Assembly: GCF_022808675.1 (NCBI RefSeq)
Contig: NZ_JAKZKV010000012.1
Span: forward strand, 62,001-126,000
Length of the DNA stretch: 64,000 nucleotides
Origin: Parabacteroides sp. FAFU027
GTDB lineage: Bacteria; Bacteroidota; Bacteroidia; Bacteroidales; UBA7332
Direction of reading: 5' to 3'
Shown: positions 52,162 through 61,039 of the stretch, one piece after another
How the letters are laid out: each line of letters begins with the position of its first letter
How positions within the stretch are numbered: position 1 is the first letter of the stretch
The notes under the pieces: generated by a model
The model's database searches: none
What the model was told of the DNA's origin: nothing
The model's input: the letters and a program-made list of their open reading frames with translations, nothing else
Program-made: the position numbers and the translations under genes

Positions 52162-53643
52162 TTAATAAGCTCTTGCAAACAATACGCGTTGTACTGATGG
52201 TTTACCTGTAACCATACAAACGCCCGGAGTTTTATCTCCTTCGAGAGGAATACAACGAATCGTTGCTTTAGTCTCTTCTTTAATCAAAGCTTCTGTTTCG
52301 GCAGTACCGTCCCAGTGTGCAAGGATGAATCCGCCTTCTTCAATCTTCTCTTTGAATTCAGCGTAAGTCTCTACCTTTTGAGTAGTCTTTTCACGGAAGT
52401 CATAAGCTTTCTGATAAATGTTCTTTTGAATTTCAACCAAAAGATCCTTGATATAGTTTTCAATATTATCGCAGGTTACGGTCTCTTTGGTCAGCGTATC
52501 GCGACGAGCCACCTCTACGGTATTGTTTTCCAGATCACGGCCACCCATTGCCAGACGAACCGGAACACCTTTCAATTCGTATTCTGCAAATTTCCAGCCC
52601 GGCTTCTTATTATCAGAGTTATCATATTTCACGCTGACACCCAATGCTTTCAGTTTAGCGACAATGCCTACCACTTTCTCGTCAATCTGAGCCAATTGCT
52701 CCTGACTGCGGTAGATAGGAACAATTACCACCTGGAACGGAGCGAGTTTCGGAGGCAACACCAATCCGTTATCATCCGAGTGTGTCATAATCAACGCACC
52801 CATCAAACGGGTGGAAACACCCCATGAAGTAGCCCAAACATAGTCTAGTTTACCCTCTTTAGAGGCAAAAGTTACATCAAACGCTTTTGCAAAGTTCTGC
52901 CCCAGGAAGTGTGACGTTCCCGACTGAAGCGCTTTACCATCCTGCATCATCGCTTCTATAGTGTAGGTATCAACTGCTCCGGCAAAACGTTCACTTTCCG
53001 ATTTTACACCTTTGTGCACAGGTACAGCCATAAACTCTTCAGCGAATTTAGCATACACTTCAAGCATCTGACGAGCCTCTGCTACTGCCTCCTCCTGAGT
53101 GGCATGTGCCGTGTGACCTTCCTGCCACAAGAACTCAGCGGTACGAAGGAACAAGCGGGTACGCATTTCCCAGCGAACCACATTGGCCCATTGGTTACAA
53201 AGAATAGGAAGGTCGCGGTAGGATTGAATCCAGTTTTTATAGGTATTCCAAATGATGGTTTCAGAGGTAGGACGAACGATTAACTCTTCTTCCAGTTTAG
53301 CTTCGGGGTCAACCACCACACCTGAACCGTCCGGAGAGTTTTTCAAACGATAATGCGTTACTACGGCACACTCTTTTGCAAAACCTTCTACGTGGTCAGC
53401 TTCTTTACTAAGGAAGGATTTAGGGATAAACAGGGGGAAATAGGCATTTACGTGACCGGTTTCTTTGAACATGTCATCCAGGTAACGTTGCATCTTTTCC
53501 CAGATTGCATATCCGTAAGGCTTGATCACCATACAGCCGCGAACAGCTGAATTTTCAGCCAAATCGGCTTTAATTACCAGATCCTGATACCACTGCGAGT
53601 AGCTCACGCTACGCGGGGTCAATTCTTTTAACTCTTTAGCCAT
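52162..53643 (-). CDS. proS: Prolyl-tRNA synthetase (archaeal/eukaryal type)
   Basis: Charges tRNA-Pro. The 493 residues lack the bacterial editing insert (INS) and follow the ProS type 3 layout. [18 protein letters not shown] (motif 1 region), [40 protein letters not shown] (motif 2) and the C-terminal zinc-like/RVLFARAY end are typical. This form is standard in Bacteroidota. The leader of about 120 bases contains a 9-bp stem. Confidence 0.95.
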   Translation of the reverse strand: MAKELKELTPRSVSYSQWYQDLVIKADLAENSAVRGCMVIKPYGYAIWEKMQRYLDDMFKETGHVNAYFPLFIPKSFLSKEADHVEGFAKECAVVTHYRLKNSPDGSGVVVDPEAKLEEELIVRPTSETIIWNTYKNWIQSYRDLPILCNQWANVVRWEMRTRLFLRTAEFLWQEGHTAHATQEEAVAEARQMLEVYAKFAEEFMAVPVHKGVKSESERFAGAVDTYTIEAMMQDGKALQSGTSHFLGQNFAKAFDVTFASKEGKLDYVWATSWGVSTRLMGALIMTHSDDNGLVLPPKLAPFQVVIVPIYRSQEQLAQIDEKVVGIVAKLKALGVSVKYDNSDNKKPGWKFAEYELKGVPVRLAMGGRDLENNTVEVARRDTLTKETVTCDNIENYIKDLLVEIQKNIYQKAYDFREKTTQKVETYAEFKEKIEEGGFILAHWDGTAETEALIKEETKATIRCIPLEGDKTPGVCMVTGKPSVQRVLFARAY

Positions 53644-53714
53644 TTATGTTATAAGTATTACGTTGTACGTTTTGCTTTCAGATCTCTGACAGATCAGTCC
53701 GGACAAAAAAAAGA

Positions 53715-53775
53715 ATAGTCAAAAAGTCCTTTTTCATAGACAATTTGACTATCTGACTTTTAAGCCGCAAAAGTA
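53715..53775 (-). promoter_or_regulatory. proS promoter and leader hairpin
   Basis: The -7 box (minus-strand TACTTTTG, 53768-53775) is 125 bases before the ATG. In the leader, ATAGTCAAA (53715-53723) and TTTGACTAT (53744-53752) form a perfect 9-bp stem. Confidence 0.5.
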
Positions 53776-53782
53776 CAAATTT

Positions 53783-54106
53783 TTACTCAAACATTCCTAT
53801 GGATTCGCAATATTCAAGTTCTCCTCTTACGATAAACATAACCTCATCAGCGGTATAAGCTCCCACCTTGTCTTTTTTAGCCTGTTTCACCACGAATGAC
53901 ACTAATGCATCTTCGTCAATATCAATTTCCTGATCATCTTCAGCATCAAATACTCCGCTTTCATCATAGTATTCGTAAATCAGATCCACGATATAGGCCA
54001 GGTCATCATCGGTAAACTTTTCCTTCAGCTCCTGAGGGATGTAATTCCGGATAAATTTGATGGATTCCTCATCATCATACATAAATAAATCGTCTTGTTC
54101 TGCCAT
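53783..54106 (-). CDS. Acidic conserved hypothetical protein
   Basis: A 107-residue, strongly acidic (Asp/Glu-rich) soluble protein without signal peptide. YIPQELKEKFTDDDLAYIVD and DEDALVSFVVKQAKKD are predicted helices. Similar short acidic proteins accompany core genes in Bacteroidales. Function unknown. It lies upstream of proS on the same strand, but the proS promoter follows its stop codon, so they are probably separate. Confidence 0.75.
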   Translation of the reverse strand: MAEQDDLFMYDDEESIKFIRNYIPQELKEKFTDDDLAYIVDLIYEYYDESGVFDAEDDQEIDIDEDALVSFVVKQAKKDKVGAYTADEVMFIVRGELEYCESIGMFE

Positions 54107-54189
54107 AGCTTGGAGTTTTAAATGGTTTCTATTGTAAATGTATGAAAATTATTTCATTCAATCAAAACAGTATTGCTAAATATAATGTT

Positions 54190-54197
54190 TAAATTTG
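54190..54197 (+). promoter_or_regulatory. -7 box of the YtxH/holin-like cassette
   Basis: TAAATTTG, exact match, 30 bases before the ATG at 54228. Confidence 0.6.
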
Positions 54198-54227
54198 TGA
54201 GACACTAACCGTTAAACTTTTACCGAT

Positions 54228-54470
54228 ATGAGAAAAGATGTAAGCGGCGTTCTGGCCTTTCTGGCCGGAGCAGCATTGGCTACCGGAGTCACATTGCTGT
54301 TAACCACCGATAAAGGCGAAGAGCTCCGGAGCAAAGTGGCCGCATGGCTTAAAGAAAAAGGCATTATGCTCAAAGAAACCGAACTCGACGAACTCATGGG
54401 TAGAATCTGGTCGAGAGGGAAACAGGAAGCCGAACCGGCTATGCCCGACGAACCATCATTAGGCGAATAA
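54228..54470 (+). CDS. YtxH-domain protein
   Basis: An 80-residue protein with one N-terminal glycine/alanine-rich membrane helix (about 7-26, GVLAFLAGAALATGVTLLLT), then TDKGEELRSKVAAWLKEKG, the YtxH signature of stress-associated envelope proteins. The role of the family is not defined; members are often induced by general stress. It is first of three overlapping or adjoining genes. Confidence 0.85.
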   Translation: MRKDVSGVLAFLAGAALATGVTLLLTTDKGEELRSKVAAWLKEKGIMLKETELDELMGRIWSRGKQEAEPAMPDEPSLGE

Positions 54471-54472
54471 TT

Positions 54473-54838
54473 ATGAGCGAAAAAGAGACACAAAGCGAAT
54501 CGTTTTTCGAGGATACCCAAAACTACCTGAGATCGCAGATCGCACTGTTCAAACTGGATACGGTAGAAAAGCTAACCGGCATATTCTCTTCGATTATGTT
54601 GATTCTGCTTGCTATACTGCTTTTAGGAGGAGCATTGTTCTATCTTTCCCTCGGGTTTATCTGGTGGTCGCAAGATATCTTCGGAAGCCTTTTGCCGGGA
54701 ATTCTGATTGTCAGCGGAAGCTATATTTTCTTACTTATCCTGATCTACATTTTCCGTAGGAGGTGGATCATAAATCCATTCGTCAAACTCCTCTGCAGAA
54801 TATTTTTTGAGGAAACAAATAATATTGAAAATGAATAA
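54473..54838 (+). CDS. Holin-superfamily-like membrane protein
   Basis: A 121-residue protein with two hydrophobic helices (about 38-63 and 73-94) and charged ends, like the Phage_holin_3_6 (Actinobacterial holin-X) family. Despite the name these are usual chromosomal proteins in Bacteroidota, placed beside YtxH genes. No phage genes are near. The start is 2 bases after the ytxH-like stop, and its end overlaps the next gene by 8 bases. Confidence 0.83.
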   Translation: MSEKETQSESFFEDTQNYLRSQIALFKLDTVEKLTGIFSSIMLILLAILLLGGALFYLSLGFIWWSQDIFGSLLPGILIVSGSYIFLLILIYIFRRRWIINPFVKLLCRIFFEETNNIENE

Positions 54839-55088
54839 GCCGGATACCCCAAACGCAAGATACGCCTCCCTCTCCAGCCTCGAAGAGCTTCGGATAGAAA
54901 AACTGAAGTTGCTCGGCAAAATGCGCAAGCAGGAAGAGCAGATAAAAAGACAGGTCGATGACTATCTTGACATCTTCCGATGGATAGGCTACTTGTCCAT
55001 GATTACCAAACAGGCCATTTCGACAATCCCTTACTTTAAATGGTTCCGGATTGCCTATAAATTTATCAGTCTGTTTTGGAAAAAATAA
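54831..55088 (+). CDS. Small basic protein of the YtxH/holin-like cassette
   Basis: An 85-residue basic protein (ATG 54831; ATG 54807 possible). Its middle is a short coiled coil (LEELRIEKLKLLGKMRKQEE, about 16-35). The C-terminal half has amphipathic aromatic helices (PYFKWFRIAYKFISLFWKK) that likely lie on the membrane. Function unknown. It overlaps the holin-like gene by 8 bases, which ties the three genes together. Confidence 0.75.
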   Translation: MNKPDTPNARYASLSSLEELRIEKLKLLGKMRKQEEQIKRQVDDYLDIFRWIGYLSMITKQAISTIPYFKWFRIAYKFISLFWKK

Positions 55089-55191
55089 CGCTGACCCGCT
55101 ATCAACAAACAGTTTTCCCGAAATGCTTTATCAGCAAATCACAATTTGCTATAATTTTCGTCAAATCCATCAGCAACACCTTGAGTTGTAC

Positions 55192-55199
55192 TATATTTG
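55192..55199 (+). promoter_or_regulatory. -7 box of the DUF3108 gene
   Basis: TATATTTG, exact match, 20 bases before ATG 55219. It rules out the long upstream extension of the frame to 55051. Confidence 0.65.
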
Positions 55200-55218
55200 T
55201 ATTCAAACAGAAATGTTT

Positions 55219-56013
55219 ATGAAACGTTTTCAATACAAATACTCGCTCTATGTGTTGCTGATATTTTTTTCAGCCAACCTTTTCGCTGAAAGCAATGCTC
55301 AAAACACTGCTCTTTTAAAAGGCGAAAATATCCGTTACAACCTCTACTATCAATGGGGACTGATTTGGAAAAAAGCGGCTCAGGCTACTTTCTCCACGCA
55401 GGAAACCACTTACCAATCCAACAAAGCCCTACGCATGAGGATGGCTGCCCAGACTACCTCCTTTTTTGATAATTTCATGAGGGTGAGAGATACCTTGATC
55501 TGCCTGACAACACCAGAACTCAAGCCCCTGTTTTATACTAAGATTTCCCATGAAGGAGATTATTATGCGAAAGATGAGCTCTACTATTATTACAATAACG
55601 GGAAAACAAAAACACGGGCAAAAATATTCAGAAAAGGGGTTCAACGCGACGACACCACCCTTACCCATAATGGAAATCCGGTCTATGATATGATGAGCAT
55701 TTTTGCTTACATCCGCACCCTGGATATTCTTTCTATGAAGAAAAACCAGACGATTCCTATGGTCATCGTATCCGGCAATAAGCCATACAATATCAAAGTG
55801 ACCTATAACGGGGAAGATAATATGAAAAGCCCCCAGGACGAAGTTTTCCCGACTTATAAATTATCGATCATATTTGAACATATGAAGAAAAACAAATTAG
55901 AAAAAGAGGTGATGGAGGTCTGGATCAGCAAAGATGCACGACGCATCCCTATGCAATTAACTGCTAAACTACCCATTGGTTCTCTAAAAGCATTTTATCA
56001 AGGTATTGATTAA
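55219..56013 (+). CDS. DUF3108-domain exported protein
   Basis: A 264-residue protein with a signal peptide (about 1-27, ending NLFAESNAQ). The DUF3108 pattern is seen in GENIRYNLYYQWGLIWKKAA, a beta-rich middle, and the C-terminal VMEVWISKDARRIPMQLTAK. These periplasmic or outer-membrane-associated lipocalin-like proteins have no known role. I preferred ATG 55219 because the preceding stretch contains the promoter; ATG 55213 is equally possible. Confidence 0.85.
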   Translation: MKRFQYKYSLYVLLIFFSANLFAESNAQNTALLKGENIRYNLYYQWGLIWKKAAQATFSTQETTYQSNKALRMRMAAQTTSFFDNFMRVRDTLICLTTPELKPLFYTKISHEGDYYAKDELYYYYNNGKTKTRAKIFRKGVQRDDTTLTHNGNPVYDMMSIFAYIRTLDILSMKKNQTIPMVIVSGNKPYNIKVTYNGEDNMKSPQDEVFPTYKLSIIFEHMKKNKLEKEVMEVWISKDARRIPMQLTAKLPIGSLKAFYQGID

Positions 56014-56039
56014 AATACCGGCAATATAACACTGAGCGC

Positions 56040-56083
56040 AAAAGCGGCATTGAGTCAAACAGACATCTCAATGCCGCTTTTGT
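56040..56083 (+). terminator. Terminator after the DUF3108 gene
   Basis: Perfect 15-base arms 56040-56054 and 56067-56081 (AAAAGCGGCATTGAG and complement), 12-base loop, T-rich tail. Confidence 0.88.
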
Positions 56084-56211
56084 GCTTTATTATGCAAAGA
56101 AAAGGCTAAAATATCCGACCAATTTATCCACATACAATGACCCCAAATTCTCTTGTCAATTTATCCACTATAAATTACCAAATAATACACACCAAACTCT
56201 TTATTGGGCTG

Positions 56212-56219
56212 TAATTTTG
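56212..56219 (+). promoter_or_regulatory. -7 box of the GH43 gene
   Basis: TAATTTTG, exact match, 33 bases before the ATG at 56253. Confidence 0.55.
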
Positions 56220-56252
56220 TTCCCATCGAAATTCAATTAAATCTGTATCATA

Positions 56253-57887
56253 ATGATAAATACCAAAATCAGTATTTTCTTATTAGCCTTTTTAAGCGGA
56301 GCCGGGGCGATGGTCAATGCCCAAAACTATGTATCAAAAGTATGGGTAAGCGATAAGGGAAATGGCAACTACCAGAATCCAATCCTTTATTCAGACTACT
56401 CTGACCCCGATGTTATCCGTGTAGAAGACGACTACTATATGACCTCATCCAGCTTTAACAGTGCACCCGGATTACAAATCCTTCATTCAAAAGATCTGGT
56501 CAATTGGAAAATTATTGGTGCTGCTGTATTAAAACAGACTCCGGAAGAGGTTTTCGATAAGCCCCAACACGGAAATGGGGTGTGGGCTCCCAGTATTCGC
56601 TTTCATAATGGTGATTTCTACATTTACTACGGAGACCCTGATTATGGAATTTACATGACAAAAGCCAAGAATCCTGCTGGCCCATGGGATACACTTACCC
56701 TTGTTAAACCCGGAAAAGGATTCATTGATTCTTGCCCGCTCTGGGATGAAGATGGAAAGGCATACCTCGTACATGGCTTTGCAGGAAGCCGCGCAGGACT
56801 GAAAAGTATCCTGGCCGTTGCTCCGCTTTCATCGGATGGCAAGAAAGTATTAGCAGAATCTAAAATCATTTTTGACGGACATGCAACCGGTAATGAAACC
56901 ATCGAAGGTCCCAAATTCTACAAAAGAAACGGATACTACTATATTCTTTGCCCGGCCGGAGGTGTTCCTACCGGATGGCAATTGGCAATGCGCTCTAAAT
57001 CACCATTTGGGCCTTATGAATCCAAAATCGTGATGGCACAGGGTAAATCAGACATCAATGGGCCTCACCAGGGCGGTTGGGTTACAACTCAAACCGGAGA
57101 AGATTGGTTTATCCATTTTCAGGAACATCAGCCTTATGGCCGTGTAGTGCATCTTCAACCGATGAAATGGGTGAAAGACTGGCCGGTAATCGGAGTTGAT
57201 AAAGACGGAGATGGTTGCGGCGATCCTGTTGCCACCTTTAAAAAGCCCAATGTGGGTAAAACTTATCCGGTTATGACTCCTGCTGAAAGCGACGAATTTG
57301 ATAGCCGGGACCTGGGATTACAGTGGCAATGGCATGCCAACTCAAAGCCAACATGGGCATACAACGCGACAGAAGATGGGGTGCTTCGTATGTTCTCTGT
57401 GCCCGTTCCGGATGGCTATAAAAACCTTTGGAATATCCCGAATCAGCTTTTGCAAAAACTCCCGGCTGAAGAATTTACAGTAACGACTAAAATTACCATT
57501 TTTCCAAGCAATAAATTCACCGGCGAACGATTTGGAATGAATATAATGGGATTCGATTACGGAACTTTGTTTGTTGAAAATACAGAAAAAGGACTTTTAC
57601 TATCTCAAAATGAGTGCATCAACTCTGATAAAGGCACAGCTGAAAAAGTCAACGAATCGGTTGCTTTAAAAGACAAAACGGTTTATCTGCGTGTAAAAAT
57701 GGTCAAAGGCGGTGTCTGTAACTATTCTTACAGCTTGGACAACAAAAAATTCACAGCTATCGGGAAAACCTTTAAAGCCAAAGAAGGTCGCTGGATCGGT
57801 GCTAAAATCGGACTCTATGTAACACGTCCAAAATGGAGCAACGACGGCGGGTACATGGATGTGGACTGGTTCCGTTTTGACAAATAA
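56253..57887 (+). CDS. Family 43 glycoside hydrolase
   Basis: A 544-residue exported enzyme (signal peptide about 1-24, MVNAQ) with a five-bladed propeller of the GH43 type. Catalytic residues: base D51 in YSDPDVIR, pKa-setting D159 in FIDSCPLWDEDG, and acid E218 in ETIEGPKFYK. The C-terminal 200 residues form the beta-sandwich usual in the arabinofuranosidase/xylosidase subfamilies (WIGAKIGLYVTRP). It would remove arabinose or similar side chains from plant polysaccharide. It precedes the GH28 gene by 56 bases. Confidence 0.92.
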   Translation: MINTKISIFLLAFLSGAGAMVNAQNYVSKVWVSDKGNGNYQNPILYSDYSDPDVIRVEDDYYMTSSSFNSAPGLQILHSKDLVNWKIIGAAVLKQTPEEVFDKPQHGNGVWAPSIRFHNGDFYIYYGDPDYGIYMTKAKNPAGPWDTLTLVKPGKGFIDSCPLWDEDGKAYLVHGFAGSRAGLKSILAVAPLSSDGKKVLAESKIIFDGHATGNETIEGPKFYKRNGYYYILCPAGGVPTGWQLAMRSKSPFGPYESKIVMAQGKSDINGPHQGGWVTTQTGEDWFIHFQEHQPYGRVVHLQPMKWVKDWPVIGVDKDGDGCGDPVATFKKPNVGKTYPVMTPAESDEFDSRDLGLQWQWHANSKPTWAYNATEDGVLRMFSVPVPDGYKNLWNIPNQLLQKLPAEEFTVTTKITIFPSNKFTGERFGMNIMGFDYGTLFVENTEKGLLLSQNECINSDKGTAEKVNESVALKDKTVYLRVKMVKGGVCNYSYSLDNKKFTAIGKTFKAKEGRWIGAKIGLYVTRPKWSNDGGYMDVDWFRFDK

Positions 57888-57943
57888 GCTACCGGAAATT
57901 TGAACAGTAATTTAATCGAAAAGCACTTATCAGGATTTTCCTG

Positions 57944-59650
57944 ATGAATAAGACTTCTACTTATTATATGATGAAAAAGATTTGTTTAGGACTTGCACTT
58001 TGCACCTGTGGTTTATTATCAACTGCCCGGAGTCAAAATGCTGTAAACTATGAATTTGACAGTGTTTATCAGAATCTACCTTTCCAAATGGCAAAGGTAA
58101 ACCGACCTGTATTTGCAGATAACAAAGTCAATATCACCGCGTTTGGAGGAAAAGGGGATGGACAAACGCTGAATACACAAGCATTCGCCTCTGCCATTGA
58201 TGCATTATCGAGCAAAGGTGGTGGAACGCTAAATGTTCCCTGCGGTATCTGGTACACCGGTCCGATTTATTTCAAAAGCAATATCAATCTGCATTTGGCC
58301 GAAGGCGCTGTGATTCTTTTCAGCAGTAATTTTGATGACTACAAATTAATTAAAACCTCCTTCGAGGGACTGGAAACTTATCGTTGCGAATCTCCGATTA
58401 TGGGTCGCAACCTGACGAATGTAGCCATTACAGGTTCCGGTACAATCGATGGTAACGGAAACAACTGGCGTCCGGTTAAGAAGGAAAAAATGACCAATAC
58501 CCAATGGAAAGAGCTGCTCAAAAAAGGTGGCATCCTGAACGATAAGAAAGATTACTGGTTTCCATCTGAAAGTTCATACAAAGGTTACTTAGGCACCGAA
58601 GGCAATTTCAATGTACCTCAGGATCAATCCATTGATGGCCTAAAAACTGTAAAAGATTTCTTACGTCCGGTATTGTTCAGCTTTATTGAGTGCAAAAACG
58701 TCCTGCTTGAAGGAGTTACCTTTCAAAACTCTCCCGGTTGGAACCTTCACCCTTTGATGTGTGAAAACGTTATCCTTAAGGATTTGACTGTCCGTAATCC
58801 CTGGTACTCACAAAATGGAGACGGACTTGACCTTGAGTCTTGCACCAACACACTGATAATCAATTCTACATTCGATGTCGGAGATGATGCTATCTGCATC
58901 AAGTCGGGAAAAGATGCTGACGGTAGAAAGCGCGGAAAACCTTGTCAGAATGTAATCGTCGAAGGATGTACAGTTTTTCACGGACATGGAGGCTTCGTAG
59001 TCGGCAGCGAAATGTCTGGTGGTGTAAAGAATATCCAGGTGAAAAATTGCAGCTTTCTGGGTACCGATGTCGGACTTCGTTTCAAAAGCACAAGAGGCCG
59101 GGGTGGCATTGTTGAAAACATCTATGTCTCAAATATTTCGATGACAGATATTCCGACTGAAGCTTTACTTTTCGACCTGTTCTACGGTGGCAAATCAGCC
59201 ATGGAAGCTTTGGAAGATGGAGATAAAGTTGATACCGATACAGCAACACCTGTAACCGAAGAGACTCCGGTTTTCAAAGATATCTTCATTAAAGACATTG
59301 TGTGTCGCGGAGCCCGTCGTGCTATGTACTTCAACGGTTTGCCGGAAATGAACATCAAAAACATCAGGGTAGAAAACAGCTCTATCCTTTGTGATACCGG
59401 AGCTGAACTCTGTGAATCTGACCAGATTCTTCTGAAAAATGTAAAGATAATCCCGACAAATGGTCCGGCTCTGAGATTGAAGAATGTCAAAAATATGTCA
59501 GTAGAGAATTTTTGTTGCCCGGAATTGACCGAATCTGTCTCCGTGGATGGTTTGAAAAATAAGAATATCCGCATCCAGGGCAAAAACATTCAAAGCAAAA
59601 ACGTTTCTTTCACAGCAAAAGCAAATAAACGAGAGATAAAAATCCAATGA
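57944..59650 (+). CDS. Family 28 glycoside hydrolase (polygalacturonase/rhamnogalacturonidase)
   Basis: A 568-residue exported beta-helix enzyme. The signal peptide begins at MKKICLGLALCTCG (Met codons at 57968 and 57971 are alternative starts). Catalytic motifs are NGDGLDLES, DDAICIKSG, HGHGGFVVGSEMSGG and RFKSTRGRGG, all intact with three Asp residues for inverting catalysis. An inserted segment at about 170-235 (KKEKMTNTQWKELLKKGG) is common in exo-acting Bacteroidota GH28. It acts on galacturonan or rhamnogalacturonan chains of pectin. It follows the GH43 gene, probably in one transcript. Confidence 0.93.
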   Translation: MNKTSTYYMMKKICLGLALCTCGLLSTARSQNAVNYEFDSVYQNLPFQMAKVNRPVFADNKVNITAFGGKGDGQTLNTQAFASAIDALSSKGGGTLNVPCGIWYTGPIYFKSNINLHLAEGAVILFSSNFDDYKLIKTSFEGLETYRCESPIMGRNLTNVAITGSGTIDGNGNNWRPVKKEKMTNTQWKELLKKGGILNDKKDYWFPSESSYKGYLGTEGNFNVPQDQSIDGLKTVKDFLRPVLFSFIECKNVLLEGVTFQNSPGWNLHPLMCENVILKDLTVRNPWYSQNGDGLDLESCTNTLIINSTFDVGDDAICIKSGKDADGRKRGKPCQNVIVEGCTVFHGHGGFVVGSEMSGGVKNIQVKNCSFLGTDVGLRFKSTRGRGGIVENIYVSNISMTDIPTEALLFDLFYGGKSAMEALEDGDKVDTDTATPVTEETPVFKDIFIKDIVCRGARRAMYFNGLPEMNIKNIRVENSSILCDTGAELCESDQILLKNVKIIPTNGPALRLKNVKNMSVENFCCPELTESVSVDGLKNKNIRIQGKNIQSKNVSFTAKANKREIKIQ

Positions 59651-59692
59651 TCTTCCGATCGGGAATAAAACAGTAAAAAGAGTAACGTCACG

Positions 59693-59723
59693 TTGGTCAA
59701 ATGCCAAAATGTCATTACCTTGC
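59693..59723 (+). promoter_or_regulatory. Promoter of the DUF4861 gene
   Basis: TTGG (59693-59696), 19-base spacer, TACCTTGC (59716-59723): one base off the TAnnTTTG consensus. The DUF4861 gene may be transcribed separately from GH43-GH28. Confidence 0.45.
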
Positions 59724-59760
59724 GCCTGTTTTATTCCCGATTTTATTTACCCTAATGACA

Positions 59761-60987
59761 ATGAAAAAAAGAATATTATTCACCTTCGCAGCAGCATTTA
59801 GCGCTTATGCTGCAACTGGGATGTTGGCACAGAACATCATTTCCAAAGAGTCAACTCAAACTGTTATCATCAAAAACAATGGAAAAACGGCTGAAACAGA
59901 TTTCCCTGTAGCTCTGAAAATAAACAATGCCAAAATCAAAGGAATTACCGTTTGGGATGGTAAAAAAGAGGTTCCCTCTCAATGTGATGACCTTGACAGA
60001 AATGGAACTATTGACGAGTTGGCTTTCGTAACCAACCTCAAACCGGGTGAAACCAAAACTTTTATCCTAAAGACATCATCGGTAAAACTTCCGGATAACA
60101 GATACAAGGCTCGTGTGTATGCTGAACTTCTAATGAAAAACGATGATAAATCAATATCGAAAGTTACTGAAGCATCCTCTCCTACCGGAGATTTGTACAA
60201 CAAACTTCACCACCATGGACCGGCTTTTGAGTCTGAACTAATGGCTTATCGCATCTATTTTGACCAAAAACAGACCATCGACTTATATGGTAAATATAAA
60301 AAGCAACTGGAAGTTGAAGAATCTCAATGGTACCCAACCGATGCTCAGTTAGCCAAAGGCTTTGGAGATGACATTCTTAAAGTGGGTGGTAGTGTTGGGA
60401 TTGGAACCTTGAAAGGATGGGACGGAAACAGAGCGATCCACATCACTCCGGTAAGCAACCGTCAGGCACTTGTGCTAGCAACCGGCCCGGTTCGCACCGT
60501 TGTAGAGATGAATGTTACTGACTGGGAATATCAAAACCGTAAAATAGATTTGAAATCCCGCTATATTCTTTACGCAGGACATCGTGACGCAGAAGTGTAC
60601 AATACCATTACGAAAGGAGATGCAAAAGATTTGATTTTCTGTACCGGAGTACAAAAAATGCCGGTTGACACGATGAAAACAGACAACAAAAACTGGGTAG
60701 CTATGTGGGGGACCGATTTCCCGGTAAACGATACCATCAAATATGGAAAACAGACGGTCGGACTTGCGGTAGATATTCCTTCTCAATATATTGTAAAAAC
60801 CGCTAAGGATAAAGTGAACTACCTATTCTTACTTAAAACGGATGCCAACAATCAGATTAACTACAGAATGACTGTATATGCACAAAAGGAAACTTTCGGA
60901 GTAAAAACTGCTCCTGCATTCTTTAATGCGATAAAACGCTGGAATGAATCCTTACAAAAACCACAAGTTATCATCAAACTCAAATAA
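59761..60987 (+). CDS. DUF4861-domain exported protein
   Basis: A 408-residue protein with a signal peptide (about 1-24, GMLAQ). I chose ATG 59761; ATG 59755 adds two residues and the frame back to 59701 includes the promoter. The DUF4861 pattern includes NRQALVLATGPVRTVVEM, a Pro/His-rich YNKLHHHGPAFESELMAYRI, and a beta-rich C-terminus. The fold is likely a galactose-mutarotase-like sandwich, and the gene is repeatedly found beside uronic-acid polysaccharide enzymes. Its activity is unproven. It closes the pectin-type locus. Confidence 0.87.
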   Translation: MKKRILFTFAAAFSAYAATGMLAQNIISKESTQTVIIKNNGKTAETDFPVALKINNAKIKGITVWDGKKEVPSQCDDLDRNGTIDELAFVTNLKPGETKTFILKTSSVKLPDNRYKARVYAELLMKNDDKSISKVTEASSPTGDLYNKLHHHGPAFESELMAYRIYFDQKQTIDLYGKYKKQLEVEESQWYPTDAQLAKGFGDDILKVGGSVGIGTLKGWDGNRAIHITPVSNRQALVLATGPVRTVVEMNVTDWEYQNRKIDLKSRYILYAGHRDAEVYNTITKGDAKDLIFCTGVQKMPVDTMKTDNKNWVAMWGTDFPVNDTIKYGKQTVGLAVDIPSQYIVKTAKDKVNYLFLLKTDANNQINYRMTVYAQKETFGVKTAPAFFNAIKRWNESLQKPQVIIKLK

Positions 60988-60990
60988 ACG

Positions 60991-61018
60991 AAAAGCCGCA
61001 AAATCGCGGCTTTTATTA
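60991..61018 (+). terminator. Terminator between DUF4861 and the Gfo/Idh/MocA gene
   Basis: AAAAGCCGC and GCGGCTTTT (60991-60999, 61006-61014), 6-base loop, T-rich tail. Confidence 0.85.
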
Positions 61019-61039
61019 TTTTATCACTATTCATATTCG

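Noticed and set aside
54473-54838. Prophage remnant indicated by the holin-like gene
   Set aside because: No phage structural, lysis or integrase genes around; this family is a usual chromosomal envelope protein.
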